A stretch of DNA of 64,000 nt from Bacillus yapensis (GCF_005280205.1 NZ_SUND01000007.1:62001-126000); one strand, 5' to 3'. Shown: positions 43,690-52,943, counted from the first letter of the stretch. The notes: generated by a model not told the origin, from the letters alone. Numbers and translations: made by a program.

Positions 43690-45964
43690 ACTCACTGATC
43701 TTTCTCATAATGGCACCGATGGCATAGGAATCTGAAGGCTTTAGCATGGATGCCTCTTTACCGAAACACTCACACCAAATTTCCATATTACAGACAAGGG
43801 TCCTTTTTACGGTTCCAACACGGGTGCCGCCGCCAAATTCGCTACCGCCGAGGAAATTTCTACGCTCGTACAAAGACATCGTATCCCAATCATCCGGCAA
43901 GAGCGTATCCAGATAGGTACGAACCAATCCTTCTCGTTCATCTGTTTCCATCGCATCTGCCTGTTCACTCGTTGCCATGGATACATCATCACCTTCAAGG
44001 TAGAGTTTTTCGCCCTTCTCATATAGCACTAGTGCCTCTGCCCAAATCTGCTGTACTTCCTCTTTGGTCATCTGCCAAGCTTTCTTTTTACCGTTACCGT
44101 TAATGCGGACTGGCCAAAATCTGCGGTTGCCCGTAATATCTCGAAGAAATCCACTTTCTGCATTCGTTGAACCTACAATTACACACTGACGGGGATGGCT
44201 TTCGACGTTGACCCCATAACTTGCACGGTACTTATCATCTGCCCTTGAAATAAAGGACTTCACAACCTCCACATCCGTCTTACGCATTCCAGCAAGCTCT
44301 CCTAGTTCCAGCAACCAATATCCCTGAAGTTTCTCAGCCCCGGATTTATCCTTCATATCTGTAATAGTCAAACTGTCTGAAAACCAGTCTCCAGCAAGCT
44401 TAGCAAAGAAGGTTGATTTACCGATTCCTTGAGGACCGTTTAAGATAAGAACACTATCAAACTTTGTACCTGGTCTATAAATACGGGCTACCGCTGCAAC
44501 CATCGTTTTGCGTATGACTGCTTTTGTATAGGAATTATCTGTTGCACCGAAATAATCAATTAATAGATTATCTACTCGGCTAATACCATCCCATTTTGGC
44601 AGGGAGTCCAGATATTCCTTAACAGGATGGTAGGCTCGTTCTGACGCTACAGCTAACACAGCATCTTTGGTCTTGGTAGGGGAATAGACTCCGTATTTAC
44701 TGCTTAAGTACACCTTAAGAAGCGCGTTATCCGAATCATTCCAACCAGCCTTGATCTGTTCCCAAGGCAGACCACCTTTGGCATCAATCCCATCACGGTG
44801 GCAGTTGAAAGCGATATGCTGTAAATTCTCATCATGCCGAATAATCAGAACGATGTTATCCAATGTGTCTTTTATTCGGCCTTGCTTATCCAATTCCAAA
44901 GCTGTCTGCCAATCCTCATCACTAAACTCCTCTTCAGCCTGAGCCTGTCTTTCCTTTGCGAACTCAGCTTTTACCGCTTCATCTTTTATAGCAAACTCGC
45001 ACATTGCCACAAAAGATGGCATCTTACCAGGAACCGTGGTGGTAGAAGCTTTATCATCTAAAGAACCAAATTTATGAATACGAACAAGATCAAAAGCATT
45101 GAGGAGCAGGCTGCTTGCTGGGTCTGTGGCATGGTGGCTGTATGCAAATTTATCATCATAGATAATCACACCCGCACTGCTGTCAGCTGGAATATAATCG
45201 TACCGTCCTTCCATAGCAGAGGGGGCATAAACAGCACCTAAGAATTTTTCTATAGCTTCACGAACGAAATAGGCACGACAGAATGTTCCTACCACACCTT
45301 CCTTTAAAAGCGGATCTGCTTGTTCTTTCAGACTTCGATTAATCACTTCAGACTGCCTGCTTGATACCGGCCAAGTTGATGTATCCCGCCAGTTTTGATA
45401 TTTTGAAAGATAAACATCCGGGTCAAGTAATGCTCCATCCTGCTCTTCGTAGACAAATTCACCATTAGAGGAAGTGGATGGCCAATACATAAGGCGATGT
45501 GCTTCATATGTCGTATCATCGAAAAGGTCCATACCAATTTCTTTTGCCACCATACGTCCAACGGCTGCATATTCTTCTTCACTGATCTCACGAGCAAGAG
45601 GAACGATAAGTCTGAGTCTCGGATTTTCCGGTGTGTGCTTATGGGTGGAGTAAACACAACATTTGAAATCGAAAAGTATTGAGATTTGTTCCCAAATATC
45701 CGGTCTACCGTAATCCATATCAAGGGTAAGCAAAGAGCGACATAGAACATTGCCCTTCTTTCGCCTTCCTTCTTTTAAATGTCCTCCGACAAAGCCACCC
45801 ACGTCTTTGATATCATCTTGTTGACCTTTTTTAAGTTTCCGATATTCCTCTACCGTTTCTGTAGTACGTTGTGTTGTCTTTACACGGGAGCAAAAATCCT
45901 CCCATGAAATATCTTTGTTTTTCCACTTCCTATCCATCCGGCTATTGCCCACTGCAATTTTCAT
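43598..45964 (-). CDS. VapE/D5-type primase-helicase
   Basis: 788 residues. The N-terminal half is primase-like (LLTLDMDYGRPDIWEQISIL and YSTHKHTPENPRLRLIVPLA, the archaeo-eukaryotic primase pattern). The C-terminal VapE-type ATPase has ILNGPQGIGKSTFFAKLAGD (Walker A), YWLLELGELAGMRKTDVEVV (Walker B), QCVIVGSTNAESGFLRDITG (sensor) and RRFWPVRING. It primes and unwinds DNA at phage replication. Next to the iteron array at its 3' end. Overlaps the DUF4406-like gene by 4 bp. Confidence 0.92.
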   Translation of the reverse strand: MKIAVGNSRMDRKWKNKDISWEDFCSRVKTTQRTTETVEEYRKLKKGQQDDIKDVGGFVGGHLKEGRRKKGNVLCRSLLTLDMDYGRPDIWEQISILFDFKCCVYSTHKHTPENPRLRLIVPLAREISEEEYAAVGRMVAKEIGMDLFDDTTYEAHRLMYWPSTSSNGEFVYEEQDGALLDPDVYLSKYQNWRDTSTWPVSSRQSEVINRSLKEQADPLLKEGVVGTFCRAYFVREAIEKFLGAVYAPSAMEGRYDYIPADSSAGVIIYDDKFAYSHHATDPASSLLLNAFDLVRIHKFGSLDDKASTTTVPGKMPSFVAMCEFAIKDEAVKAEFAKERQAQAEEEFSDEDWQTALELDKQGRIKDTLDNIVLIIRHDENLQHIAFNCHRDGIDAKGGLPWEQIKAGWNDSDNALLKVYLSSKYGVYSPTKTKDAVLAVASERAYHPVKEYLDSLPKWDGISRVDNLLIDYFGATDNSYTKAVIRKTMVAAVARIYRPGTKFDSVLILNGPQGIGKSTFFAKLAGDWFSDSLTITDMKDKSGAEKLQGYWLLELGELAGMRKTDVEVVKSFISRADDKYRASYGVNVESHPRQCVIVGSTNAESGFLRDITGNRRFWPVRINGNGKKKAWQMTKEEVQQIWAEALVLYEKGEKLYLEGDDVSMATSEQADAMETDEREGLVRTYLDTLLPDDWDTMSLYERRNFLGGSEFGGGTRVGTVKRTLVCNMEIWCECFGKEASMLKPSDSYAIGAIMRKISEWNKYTGNKNGVVTFPVYGKQRAYSRVEEQR

Positions 45965-46395
45965 AAACTTTCGACCTCCTCATGCTCCGGACTAAAATAT
46001 CTAACCGTTTGTCTGCGTTTCTTGGCGACTTCAATTTCCCTCTCCATACCGTTTGAGATGGTATTGCCCAGCACCCACACCTCGGAACATTTGCCCATGA
46101 GCACAATGTCCATAAATATGGCAAGCTCCCGTTCCTCTGGATTTTCATCATCCATAAACTGTGGAAACATAAGGTGGGGAGCAATTGGAATACAGTTACT
46201 TTCCAAGGCAAACCTGCAAAAACTACGAGCCTTTTTAACGTTTTCTTCTACATCACCGGAATAGGGAGAACAGATATATACAAGCGGCTTAAAGGCAGAT
46301 TTTTTCTCTGCCTTTTCCTTTCTCATTATGTTGGTCAGTGCTTCATGGGGAGTTGGGTCATGGTATCCTTCATGGTTAAATTTGTTGATTCCCAT
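45961..46395 (-). CDS. DUF4406-like nucleoside deoxyribosyltransferase-fold protein
   Basis: About 144 residues from ATG 46395, with GGAGGGTG upstream and the preceding stop overlapping as TAATG. The fold is seen from PLVYICSPYSGDVEENVKKA, HLMFPQFMDDENPEERELAI, MGKCSEVWVLGNTISNGMER. DUF4406 proteins resemble nucleoside 2-deoxyribosyltransferases and probably act on nucleotides. The substrate is unknown. Confidence 0.85.
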   Translation of the reverse strand: MGINKFNHEGYHDPTPHEALTNIMRKEKAEKKSAFKPLVYICSPYSGDVEENVKKARSFCRFALESNCIPIAPHLMFPQFMDDENPEERELAIFMDIVLMGKCSEVWVLGNTISNGMEREIEVAKKRRQTVRYFSPEHEEVESL

Positions 46396-47141
46396 TACAC
46401 ACCCTCCATTTCTATTTGAGGCAAAATACCGTCTGCCTTCATCAGTTCGTAAATGAAGAGTCTGCCTTTTTGTGTCCAATATGTATGGACCTTTGTATGC
46501 TGTTGCCCGTTACTGCCAAGGTAGTTATGTGTCTTAGTACTGGTGTATCCTTTTTCCGCATACTTCTGATATAAAAGCCAAATGCCGCCTTGTTTAAATT
46601 GGATGCCCTTTTTATTAAGATAGCGGTTCATCCAAATAGCTGACTTACCATAATCTTTGGCGATTGCTGATGTGGAAATGAGGTCTTTGCAATTTAAAAC
46701 CACATCGTAATAAGACACTTTCGGTTTCATTTCTGCAATTTGCTGATTCTGAACAGCAACTGTACCTTCAAGCACTTTATTTTGTTTCCTTACTTGTGTT
46801 AGCTGTTGATTGGCAATCTGAAGTGCCCTTGCCATGATTGCTTCTGGAGAGTTCCATCGTCTTTCAATTTCAAGAAAGTACCCGCGGCATTGTTTTCCTT
46901 TTGGAGTACGCTGTATCATGCATAGCTCTTTTGCCATATCAATTGTTATTTGGTGGTCAACAGCTGGTCTTCCACCTGTACTTTCCGACAGAAATGTCGA
47001 AAAGTCCGTACCCTCCACAAATCCATACTCACACATTCTTGGAAACCATTTATCATATTTCGGAAGTTTAGAATGAATGTCATTTGAATCCGTTTCCAGA
47101 AACATATCCACTATATCTGTAACAAAATGCATTGTGCTCAT
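46395..47141 (-). CDS. Phage antirepressor (AntA plus KilAC)
   Basis: About 248 residues from ATG 47141 (AAGGA four to five bases before); an upstream ATG at 47207 has no site. AntA region: KWFPRMCEYGFVEGTDFSTF, GGRPAVDHQITIDMAKELCM, RGYFLEIERRW. Coiled coil (LTQVRKQNKVLEGTVAVQNQ). KilAC domain at the end (STSAIAKDYGKSAIWMNRYL, THTYWTQKGRLFIYELM-like). The N-terminal 30 residues are unusual for the family and contain the repeat block shared with 1224-1266, suggesting a recombined 5' end. It counteracts the phage repressor during induction. Confidence 0.85.
   Translation of the reverse strand: MSTMHFVTDIVDMFLETDSNDIHSKLPKYDKWFPRMCEYGFVEGTDFSTFLSESTGGRPAVDHQITIDMAKELCMIQRTPKGKQCRGYFLEIERRWNSPEAIMARALQIANQQLTQVRKQNKVLEGTVAVQNQQIAEMKPKVSYYDVVLNCKDLISTSAIAKDYGKSAIWMNRYLNKKGIQFKQGGIWLLYQKYAEKGYTSTKTHNYLGSNGQQHTKVHTYWTQKGRLFIYELMKADGILPQIEMEGV
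47073..47111. repeat. Right copy of the block at 1224-1266
   Basis: ATGAATGTCATTTGA (47073-47087) and GAAACATATCCAC (47099-47111), both exact matches to the left copy and in direct orientation. It lies in the first codons of the antirepressor gene. The distance between copies, about 45.9 kb, is that of a full siphoprophage plus the defence operon. Confidence 0.45.
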
Positions 47142-47311
47142 AAGTTCCTTGACAAATTGGAATTGATCTAAAGAATTTCCTTTCCAAATCTTTCGTAATG
47201 TCATCACATTGTAAATGCAAGAATATGTAGTTTGATTTTTATTTCAGCCTCACGATACATCTATGATTTTGCGGAATTTTTCTTTATTAAAAATATTACA
47301 TAGTCCTTCAA

Positions 47312-47545
47312 CTATTTTATAGCTCGTGTAATTAGTGCTAAACAACAATTAAAAAGATAGTCATAATAACGGAATTTAGTTATTTCAATCTCATGATGTC
47401 GTATACGATATTTATTTCCAATGTCCGTCAACATCTTAAATTCATTATGAAACAGATCAGTAAAATCATCATTTCCTTTTGCCATATCACTTACTATTTT
47501 TTCTGATAAATAGTTCTTATCTAAATCTAGTATGCCTTTAATCAT
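47312..47545 (-). CDS. Small hypothetical protein
   Basis: 77 residues: IKGILDLDKNYLSEKIVSDM, HNEFKMLTDIGNKYRIRHHE, TKFRYYDYLFNCCLALITRA. Helical. The ribosome site is weak (AAAGAAG). RIRHHE faintly recalls the R-x-x-x-x-H of HEPN-like domains, not enough to name it. It lies between the antirepressor and the surface-protein genes. It may be a fragment of a longer abortive-infection-like gene (speculation). Confidence 0.4.
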   Translation of the reverse strand: MIKGILDLDKNYLSEKIVSDMAKGNDDFTDLFHNEFKMLTDIGNKYRIRHHEIEITKFRYYDYLFNCCLALITRAIK

Positions 47546-47743
47546 TAAACTTCTTTACTTGTCAAACTGTTACATGATAGACGACAGCACAATCACATAG
47601 TCAACATTGACATAATATAGCATAAACACTTTCACTGAGTGTCATATATCTCATCTGCTTTAATAATCGTTATAGATTTGATTCTATGTTTGAAAGCGTG
47701 AGATATCATTAAGCATTAATACTTGAAAGGAGGAATTTACTCT

Positions 47744-48076
47744 ATGTCAATGCCCAATATACCTAACATAAATGCAACCATCAGTATCACTCTTGAAGAT
47801 TCTGTCAATCTTTTGCTTGCTTCCGTGGCCTTTGAGGAACTGGGGCTTTCTCATATCATCAACGCCGAAGCTGAAAAGATTCAGTATGCCCTTGGAACGC
47901 TCAGAGGACAGAATCCCCCCACTACGCCCCCGACGATTGATGAACTTCTAGGAATCAATGAGTCGGTTAGTCAAACATTGAGAAACGTCATTAAAAACCA
48001 AATGCTTCTTCATTTTAAGTTGAAAGATACGCTATCCATTTCGACATCCACAACGACGACTACCGGGACGCCATAA
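47744..48076 (+). CDS. Surface-type helical-hairpin protein, paralogue 2
   Basis: 110 residues from ATG 47744, with AAAGGAGG ten bases before. SMPNIPNINATISITLEDSV, then helix 1 (NLLLASVAFEELGLSHIINA, EAEKIQYALGT), a Pro/Thr loop (GQNPPTTPPT) and helix 2 (SVSQTLRNVIKNQMLLHFKL), ending in a Ser/Thr-rich tail (STSTTTTTGTP) that could be glycosylated. No signal peptide. Shares LSHIINAEAEKIQY exactly with the next gene. Probably forms helical bundles; function unknown. Confidence 0.75.
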   Translation: MSMPNIPNINATISITLEDSVNLLLASVAFEELGLSHIINAEAEKIQYALGTLRGQNPPTTPPTIDELLGINESVSQTLRNVIKNQMLLHFKLKDTLSISTSTTTTTGTP

Positions 48077-48212
48077 CTTTGTAATTGCAAATTTTAATGA
48101 GTAGATAAGCAGACACATATGCACCGCCTTGTTATTCATTTAGTTTTGAGCGTTGAACCAATGTCGAAAAAACATCTTGTGATATAAAAACCAAATAGAA
48201 AGGAGTCCAATT

Positions 48213-48614
48213 ATGTCATTTCCAAACATGCCTAATGTAACTCCACATATCAATATTAACCGAGATAGCGTCATCAATCTTTTGTTGGCGTCCATAGCAT
48301 TGGAAGAATTAGGATTGTCTCATATCATCAACGCCGAAGCTGAAAAGATTCAGTATGTCCTTGGAACACTTGACGGGCAAACCCCACCAGAGCCCGCTAC
48401 AATTGATGATTTATTGAAAATCAACAATTCGGTGAATCAGACGCTCAAAGATACTATTAAAACCCAGATACTTCTTCAGTTCCAACTCGAGGATCTCATC
48501 AATTATGAACAGCTTGGCATACACGTTAATACTGCAAGCGTAACGGCCGTATTCGAAGGCAACACCTACTACGCCAGCGACAGTGCATATTATCATACAA
48601 CGGGAGGAATGTAA
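48213..48614 (+). CDS. Surface-type helical-hairpin protein, paralogue 3
   Basis: 133 residues; AAAGGAG precedes ATG 48213. Same core as its neighbour: SFPNMPNVTPHININRDSVI, NLLLASIALEELGLSHIINA, EAEKIQYVLGT, then a second helix (SVNQTLKDTIKTQILLQFQL). The C-terminal 35 residues differ: VTAVFEGNTYYASDSAYYHT, similar in style to the EYDGNTFSDTNSTYW motif of the repeat protein at 48754, which suggests the two proteins belong to one assembly (inference). Followed by a coupled small ORF. Confidence 0.75.
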   Translation: MSFPNMPNVTPHININRDSVINLLLASIALEELGLSHIINAEAEKIQYVLGTLDGQTPPEPATIDDLLKINNSVNQTLKDTIKTQILLQFQLEDLINYEQLGIHVNTASVTAVFEGNTYYASDSAYYHTTGGM

Positions 48615-48616
48615 TA

Positions 48617-48763
48617 ATGTCAACGAATTTAAACTGCATTAACACTCCTGTTAAATGGAGTAACATTCAGAAAAGGTTTCACTATAACCTCAACGATGTT
48701 CGTAATATGACGATTATTGGCTCGATTTTCGTTGAAAAGGAGGGAATGGAAAAATGGCAGTAA
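48617..48763 (+). CDS. 48-residue ORF between surface-protein genes
   Basis: The ATG lies three bases after the preceding stop, with GGGAGG about ten bases upstream. The product starts STNLNCINTPVKWSNIQKRF and ends KEGMEKWQ; the stop overlaps the start of the anchor-A gene by 10 bp. No known motif. It may be a true small protein or a leader that couples translation of the large gene. Confidence 0.5.
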   Translation: MSTNLNCINTPVKWSNIQKRFHYNLNDVRNMTIIGSIFVEKEGMEKWQ

Positions 48764-51186
48764 ACCTTGGACCAATAGGCATTTACAATGTGTTTGTGAT
48801 ACAAGATATGAATATGAGCAATACAGATGCCGAAGGAAGAGTAGCCGTAGGAGGTAATGTTACCTTGCAAAACTACGGAATAGGCGCTTCCATCTCACCA
48901 TTACCACCCTTTGGAACGGATGCCTCTTTTGTAATTGGCGGTAATGTAAATGTTACAAGTGGTTCGAATTTTAGTGGCAATACTATCAGAAGAGCATCTA
49001 GTTCAGTAATCAATTATACTATGGGAAACCCAAACGGTACTTTTGTAACTGGGAATCCAATCAATTTTACAGAGAAAGCAACTTATTTAAAATGCGCAAG
49101 TACCTTTTGGGGCAATCTGACGGCAACTGGTACTGCAAGTGTAAGCTTTGGGGGATTAACTCTAACCGGTACCGAGCCAGATTTGAATATATTTGAAATA
49201 AATGCAAATGATGTAGCAGGGTCAGGATTGTCACTGAATCAGTTGAATGGCATCAATATTGTAGCTCCACTAAGTTCTACAGTTTTAATCAATGTCATAG
49301 GAACAAACATTGCATTTGGTAGTTACCAAATTTTTAGAAATGGAGTAACCGCAACTCGAAGCGATGCACGATTAATCCTTTGGAATTTTCCTCAAGCAGC
49401 AACATGGACTAATAGTACGACCGCAATATATGGCTCGGTATTGGCCCCATTTGCAGATGCAACTACCGTATCTAGCCAAATTAATGGCAATATTATTTTT
49501 AACTCTCTTACGGGAACTTCCGAAAGTCATAATGAATTGTTTGAAGGAACTCTGCCTGATCCGCAGTCATGCTTAACTGAAATCGCTTCCATCTCGATAG
49601 AAAAAGAGGTTTCGCCTGATAATGGTGTAACATGGTTCTCGGCAGATACTGCCCCAGGACCGGATGTGCCTTCTAACACAAATCCGCGTTTTCGTTTCAC
49701 TGTTACAAATAATGGAACTGCTACACTAACCAATGTTATAGTTACGGACGATGTTTACGGTTTAATTGGAACAATAGCTACACTGGAGAAGTCCGCTTCG
49801 GACCAATTCATTTTCGATGGAACATGGGTACTTGGTCAAAACGTGAATACCGCGACGGCAACTGGTGAATATGACGGCAATACCTTCTCTGACACCAATT
49901 CGACATATTGGGTAGGTGTGGAAGCGGCACTTCCGGCGATTACCGTGAAAAAGGAAGTATCGCCAGACAATGGGGTTACATGGTTCGATGCAAACAAGCT
50001 TCCAGGCCCGAATGTAGTTTTTCCCAACAATCCGCAGTTTCGATTTACAGTTACAAACACAGGAAATGTTACGTTGACCAATGTTACCGTGACGGATAAT
50101 GTTTATTTAACGGTTATCGGTCCAACGGATTTGAACCCCGGCGAATCGGAAACAGTAACAATTAACGGCACATGGGCACTTGGCCAGCAGTCCAATATTG
50201 CGACGGCAACATGTGATCAGGGGGTTACCCATGAGAACACGGCATTTTGGTTTGGGGTTGAAGCGGCCGCACCGTCCATTGAAGTAGACAAATACGTTTC
50301 ACCAGATAATGGGGTCACATGGTTTGAAGCAAATGCTCCTGTAGGCCCACCTGTACCACAAGGCACAGATCCACAATTTCAATTCACAGTTGTTAATACG
50401 GGCAATATCACGTTGACCAATGTTATAGTAAATGACAATGTTTATGGCTTAGTGCTTGGACCAATCGCAAGTTTAGCCCCCGGTGAATCATCATCCACAA
50501 TAGTTGTTGGTACATGGGCACTTGGGAATCAAATGAATATTGCAACAGCAACATCTGACGAAGGAGTATCCGATGCTGATGTCGCATATTGGTTCGATGA
50601 AGAAGCTCCACAGCCAGAAATTAATATAATAAAAGAGGTATCTAACGATAACGGGATTACCTGGTATGACGCGGATACACCTCCAGGATTAAATGTTGCC
50701 ATAGGGACCAATCCTTTGTTTAGAGTTACAGTTACTAATGTGGGAGACGTAACCTTAACCAATGTCCAAGTAACGGACGATATATACGGTTTTGTTGGGA
50801 CCATGCCCGTTCTGCCACCGGGAGATTCAGCTAGTTGGATTATTGTCGGTACCTGGGTGCTTGGACAAAACGTGAATGCCGCAACGGTAACTGGTGAATA
50901 TGACGGCAATACTCTCTCTGACACCAATTCGACATATTGGTTTGGCGTCATCCCTTCCATCACCATTGAGAAATATGTTTCGGTAGATAATGGAGCAACA
51001 TGGCAGGAAGCCGATACGTCTCCAGGACCGTTGCTTCCAGACGGAGTAACACCGCAATTTAAATTCATCGTAACAAATACTGGTGATGTGACGCTTACCA
51101 ATATTGAAGTAACCGACAGCGTATTCGGCGTTATTGGAACCCTCCCATCACTTGATCCCGGTGATTCCAACGAATGGATTATTTAA
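48754..51186 (+). CDS. Choice-of-anchor-A protein with five DUF11-like repeats, 3' truncated
   Basis: 810 residues. Residues 1-about 270 are a choice-of-anchor A domain (NLGPIGIYNVFVIQDMNMSN, EGRVAVGGNVTLQNYGIG, DARLILWNFPQAATW, YGSVLAPFADATT). Then five units of about 110 residues start with I.KEVSPDNGVTWF and carry FTVTNTGNVTLTNV.VTD and GTWALGQ. The last stops at DPGDSNEWII, before its GTW..GQ end, and an IS256-type remnant begins 54 bp further on, so the gene has probably lost its 3' end. No signal peptide. Strong AAGGAGGG site. Likely an adhesin or spore/cell surface fibre (inference). Confidence 0.8.
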   Translation: MAVNLGPIGIYNVFVIQDMNMSNTDAEGRVAVGGNVTLQNYGIGASISPLPPFGTDASFVIGGNVNVTSGSNFSGNTIRRASSSVINYTMGNPNGTFVTGNPINFTEKATYLKCASTFWGNLTATGTASVSFGGLTLTGTEPDLNIFEINANDVAGSGLSLNQLNGINIVAPLSSTVLINVIGTNIAFGSYQIFRNGVTATRSDARLILWNFPQAATWTNSTTAIYGSVLAPFADATTVSSQINGNIIFNSLTGTSESHNELFEGTLPDPQSCLTEIASISIEKEVSPDNGVTWFSADTAPGPDVPSNTNPRFRFTVTNNGTATLTNVIVTDDVYGLIGTIATLEKSASDQFIFDGTWVLGQNVNTATATGEYDGNTFSDTNSTYWVGVEAALPAITVKKEVSPDNGVTWFDANKLPGPNVVFPNNPQFRFTVTNTGNVTLTNVTVTDNVYLTVIGPTDLNPGESETVTINGTWALGQQSNIATATCDQGVTHENTAFWFGVEAAAPSIEVDKYVSPDNGVTWFEANAPVGPPVPQGTDPQFQFTVVNTGNITLTNVIVNDNVYGLVLGPIASLAPGESSSTIVVGTWALGNQMNIATATSDEGVSDADVAYWFDEEAPQPEINIIKEVSNDNGITWYDADTPPGLNVAIGTNPLFRVTVTNVGDVTLTNVQVTDDIYGFVGTMPVLPPGDSASWIIVGTWVLGQNVNAATVTGEYDGNTLSDTNSTYWFGVIPSITIEKYVSVDNGATWQEADTSPGPLLPDGVTPQFKFIVTNTGDVTLTNIEVTDSVFGVIGTLPSLDPGDSNEWII

Positions 51187-51239
51187 CTGATTCAAAATAC
51201 AATGAAATATGCTTCTTAGATAACAGAGAGCAATGTTTT

Positions 51240-51438
51240 TCTATACGTTTTCGGGGTTTTGGCATACTTGGATAGTAACTGCCTTTGTGAGGTTTTCGAA
51301 TCTTCAAATCTAGTGTACCTAGCCATGTGTCCAATTCATGATGATAACCATTTCTTTGCGTGGCGCGTTCCGGACTTCGTTTGTATCAACCTGGGACGCT
51401 GCCACAACTTCCAATAATGAATTAACAAGAACATTCAT
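51240..51438 (-). pseudogene. IS256/mutator-type transposase remnant
   Basis: From ATG 51438: MNVLVNSLLEVVAASQVDTN, then in a second frame NGYHHELDTWLGTLDLKIRK and GSYYPSMPKPRKR, the N-terminal region of mutator-type transposases. A frameshift lies near 51370. The rest of the enzyme is missing. The remainder of 51187-51640 shows no gene; it contains only this decayed sequence and AT-rich DNA. Confidence 0.75.
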
Positions 51439-51640
51439 AACCTCTCTCAAAAATCAAGATGACCGTCAGATACACTCCTGCGCAAAAGATTTAAAAATGA
51501 AATTCTATTTATAAAAGCTCGGCGCGATTTTACATCACTACTATAAGAGTGGACTATAAAATCCAAGTGTAGATGTCTTGATTCGAATTTTGCAACATTA
51601 TAATAGCAAGATTTTCTTCCACAAGTTGTGCTATATCATT

Positions 51641-52449
51641 TTAATCTCTATATTTTCCATTATAAGATGTACCCTTAATCAGCTTACTAAATTCTTCTTC
51701 GCTTATGGCAAAATCACGCACATCTTTTCCATATTGATCATTTGCCCATTCTCGTGTGTACTGCATATTATAGGAGGTTAGCCCGTCATTTAGGTTAAAA
51801 TTGATATATTCTACGTTTCCAATCAAGGCAAACATAATGATAGCATTAACTTCAAACTGTTGTTGATTTGCTTCATCACTATAAAAATTTCTAGTCTCTG
51901 TATCCGTTTGTAAATTTACAGTTATTGCAAAAGGCTCACTATCAGTAGAAAGCTCAAAGTAATCGTAATCGATGTTTTTAGGGAACGTTAATAAAAAGAT
52001 GATACCTCCAACTTTTGAGTTATTGCCTACATACTCGGTTTTATTTTTTAAAAACTGAGAAACAAGAGGGTCATCACCTGATTTAGTTGTAATTAAATTG
52101 GTAACTAGAGCAACCACAAGTACTACAATTGCAACTAAAGTAACAGCAATCACCCAAAATTTTGGCTTTCTATAATTTAACACGTTTTTAATCCTCCCCT
52201 TTACATTTCCCTTGTCAAAAGCTAGAGAAGTTCCTCTTAAAATACGCTTTCCGATAGCAAGCAACAGCAATGGATTAACATAAGTTTTTTGTGTTTTCAT
52301 GCATACTTTTAATACGCTTTCATCACAGAAAAGTTCCATATCCTTACTCATTAAAAAAAATGAAAGCCATACAAGAGAATTAAGCCAATGTAATATTAAG
52401 AAGGCTAATATCTTAAAGTAACTATTACATCTACCCCTATAGCAATAGT
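51641..52449 (-). pseudogene. Peptidase M56 (BlaR1/MecR1-like) C-terminal remnant
   Basis: The frame is open from about 52449 (stop just upstream). The readable protein YFKILAFLILHWLNSLVWLS, FFLMSKDMELFCDESVLKV, then NVKGRIKNVLNYRKPKFWVI and a membrane segment (VTLVAIVVLVVALVTNLIT), is the membrane-proximal and extracellular end of an M56 family sensor. The HExxH protease part is gone. About 236 residues could still be made from ATG 52351, but function is unlikely. Confidence 0.7.
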
Positions 52450-52581
52450 ATCAATTTCTAATAGCTTTTCATAGAGATTATGGCAAATGTCAGATTGGTA
52501 AGCACTATAATCGGCTTTATCCCAAGCTATTACAAGGTATCGTTTTATTCTTTGAACGTTAAAATCATTATTTAGTGACAT
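52405..52581 (-). CDS. 58-residue ORF of unknown origin
   Basis: MSLNNDFNVQRIKRYLVIAW to IAIGVDVIVTLRY. The composition looks coding, but there is no ribosome site and it overlaps the M56 remnant in another frame. It may be a fragment of a larger lost gene joined to the M56 remnant near 52430. 52582-52897 shows nothing further. Confidence 0.3.
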   Translation of the reverse strand: MSLNNDFNVQRIKRYLVIAWDKADYSAYQSDICHNLYEKLLEIDTIAIGVDVIVTLRY

Positions 52582-52897
52582 GCAAATAAAATTTGAAGCA
52601 ACTCATCTGTTGCTCCATTAACCTGTGATAATCTATTTTAATAAGATGAATTGTTTCTCAATTAAAATGTACAAAATTCCGGCTTAGACTCATAAGCTAT
52701 AAAGTACATTGAAACAGTTTGCATTAAAGTGAATTATTTACTTTGCATGCGCCTTATCTAAGTTATCGTAATCACCATTTCTACGAAAAGCTAAGTTATG
52801 TTAAAACCACAGAATACAAACAAACCAATAAATTAATATTCTTTAAATATGAAAAAATTTAATTGCAGCTAGGACAAAACCCTCCTTTAAAACATTA

Positions 52898-52943
52898 AAA
52901 AAGCCAGTGAGGTTTTACTCGTCGTAAAATTTCACTGGCTTTT
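52898..52943. terminator. Strong bidirectional terminator
   Basis: AAAGCCAGTGA..GTTTTAC pairs with GTAAAAT..TCACTGGCTTT, with A and T runs on either side. It lies about 200 bp beyond the dihydrouridine synthase gene and closes its transcript on the minus strand. Confidence 0.85.

Noticed and set aside
47600-47640. Sigma-K-type CATAATATA before the gene at 47744
   Set aside because: The -10-like element fits, but no -35 AC at the proper distance; too weak to list.
50529-51170. 213-codon frame opposite the repeat adhesin
   Set aside because: Repeats mirror those of the adhesin; antisense by-product.
48754-51186. CRISPR or tandem repeat array in the adhesin gene
   Set aside because: The spacing is about 330 bp and the repeats encode protein domains; no short palindromic repeats with unique spacers were seen anywhere in the window.
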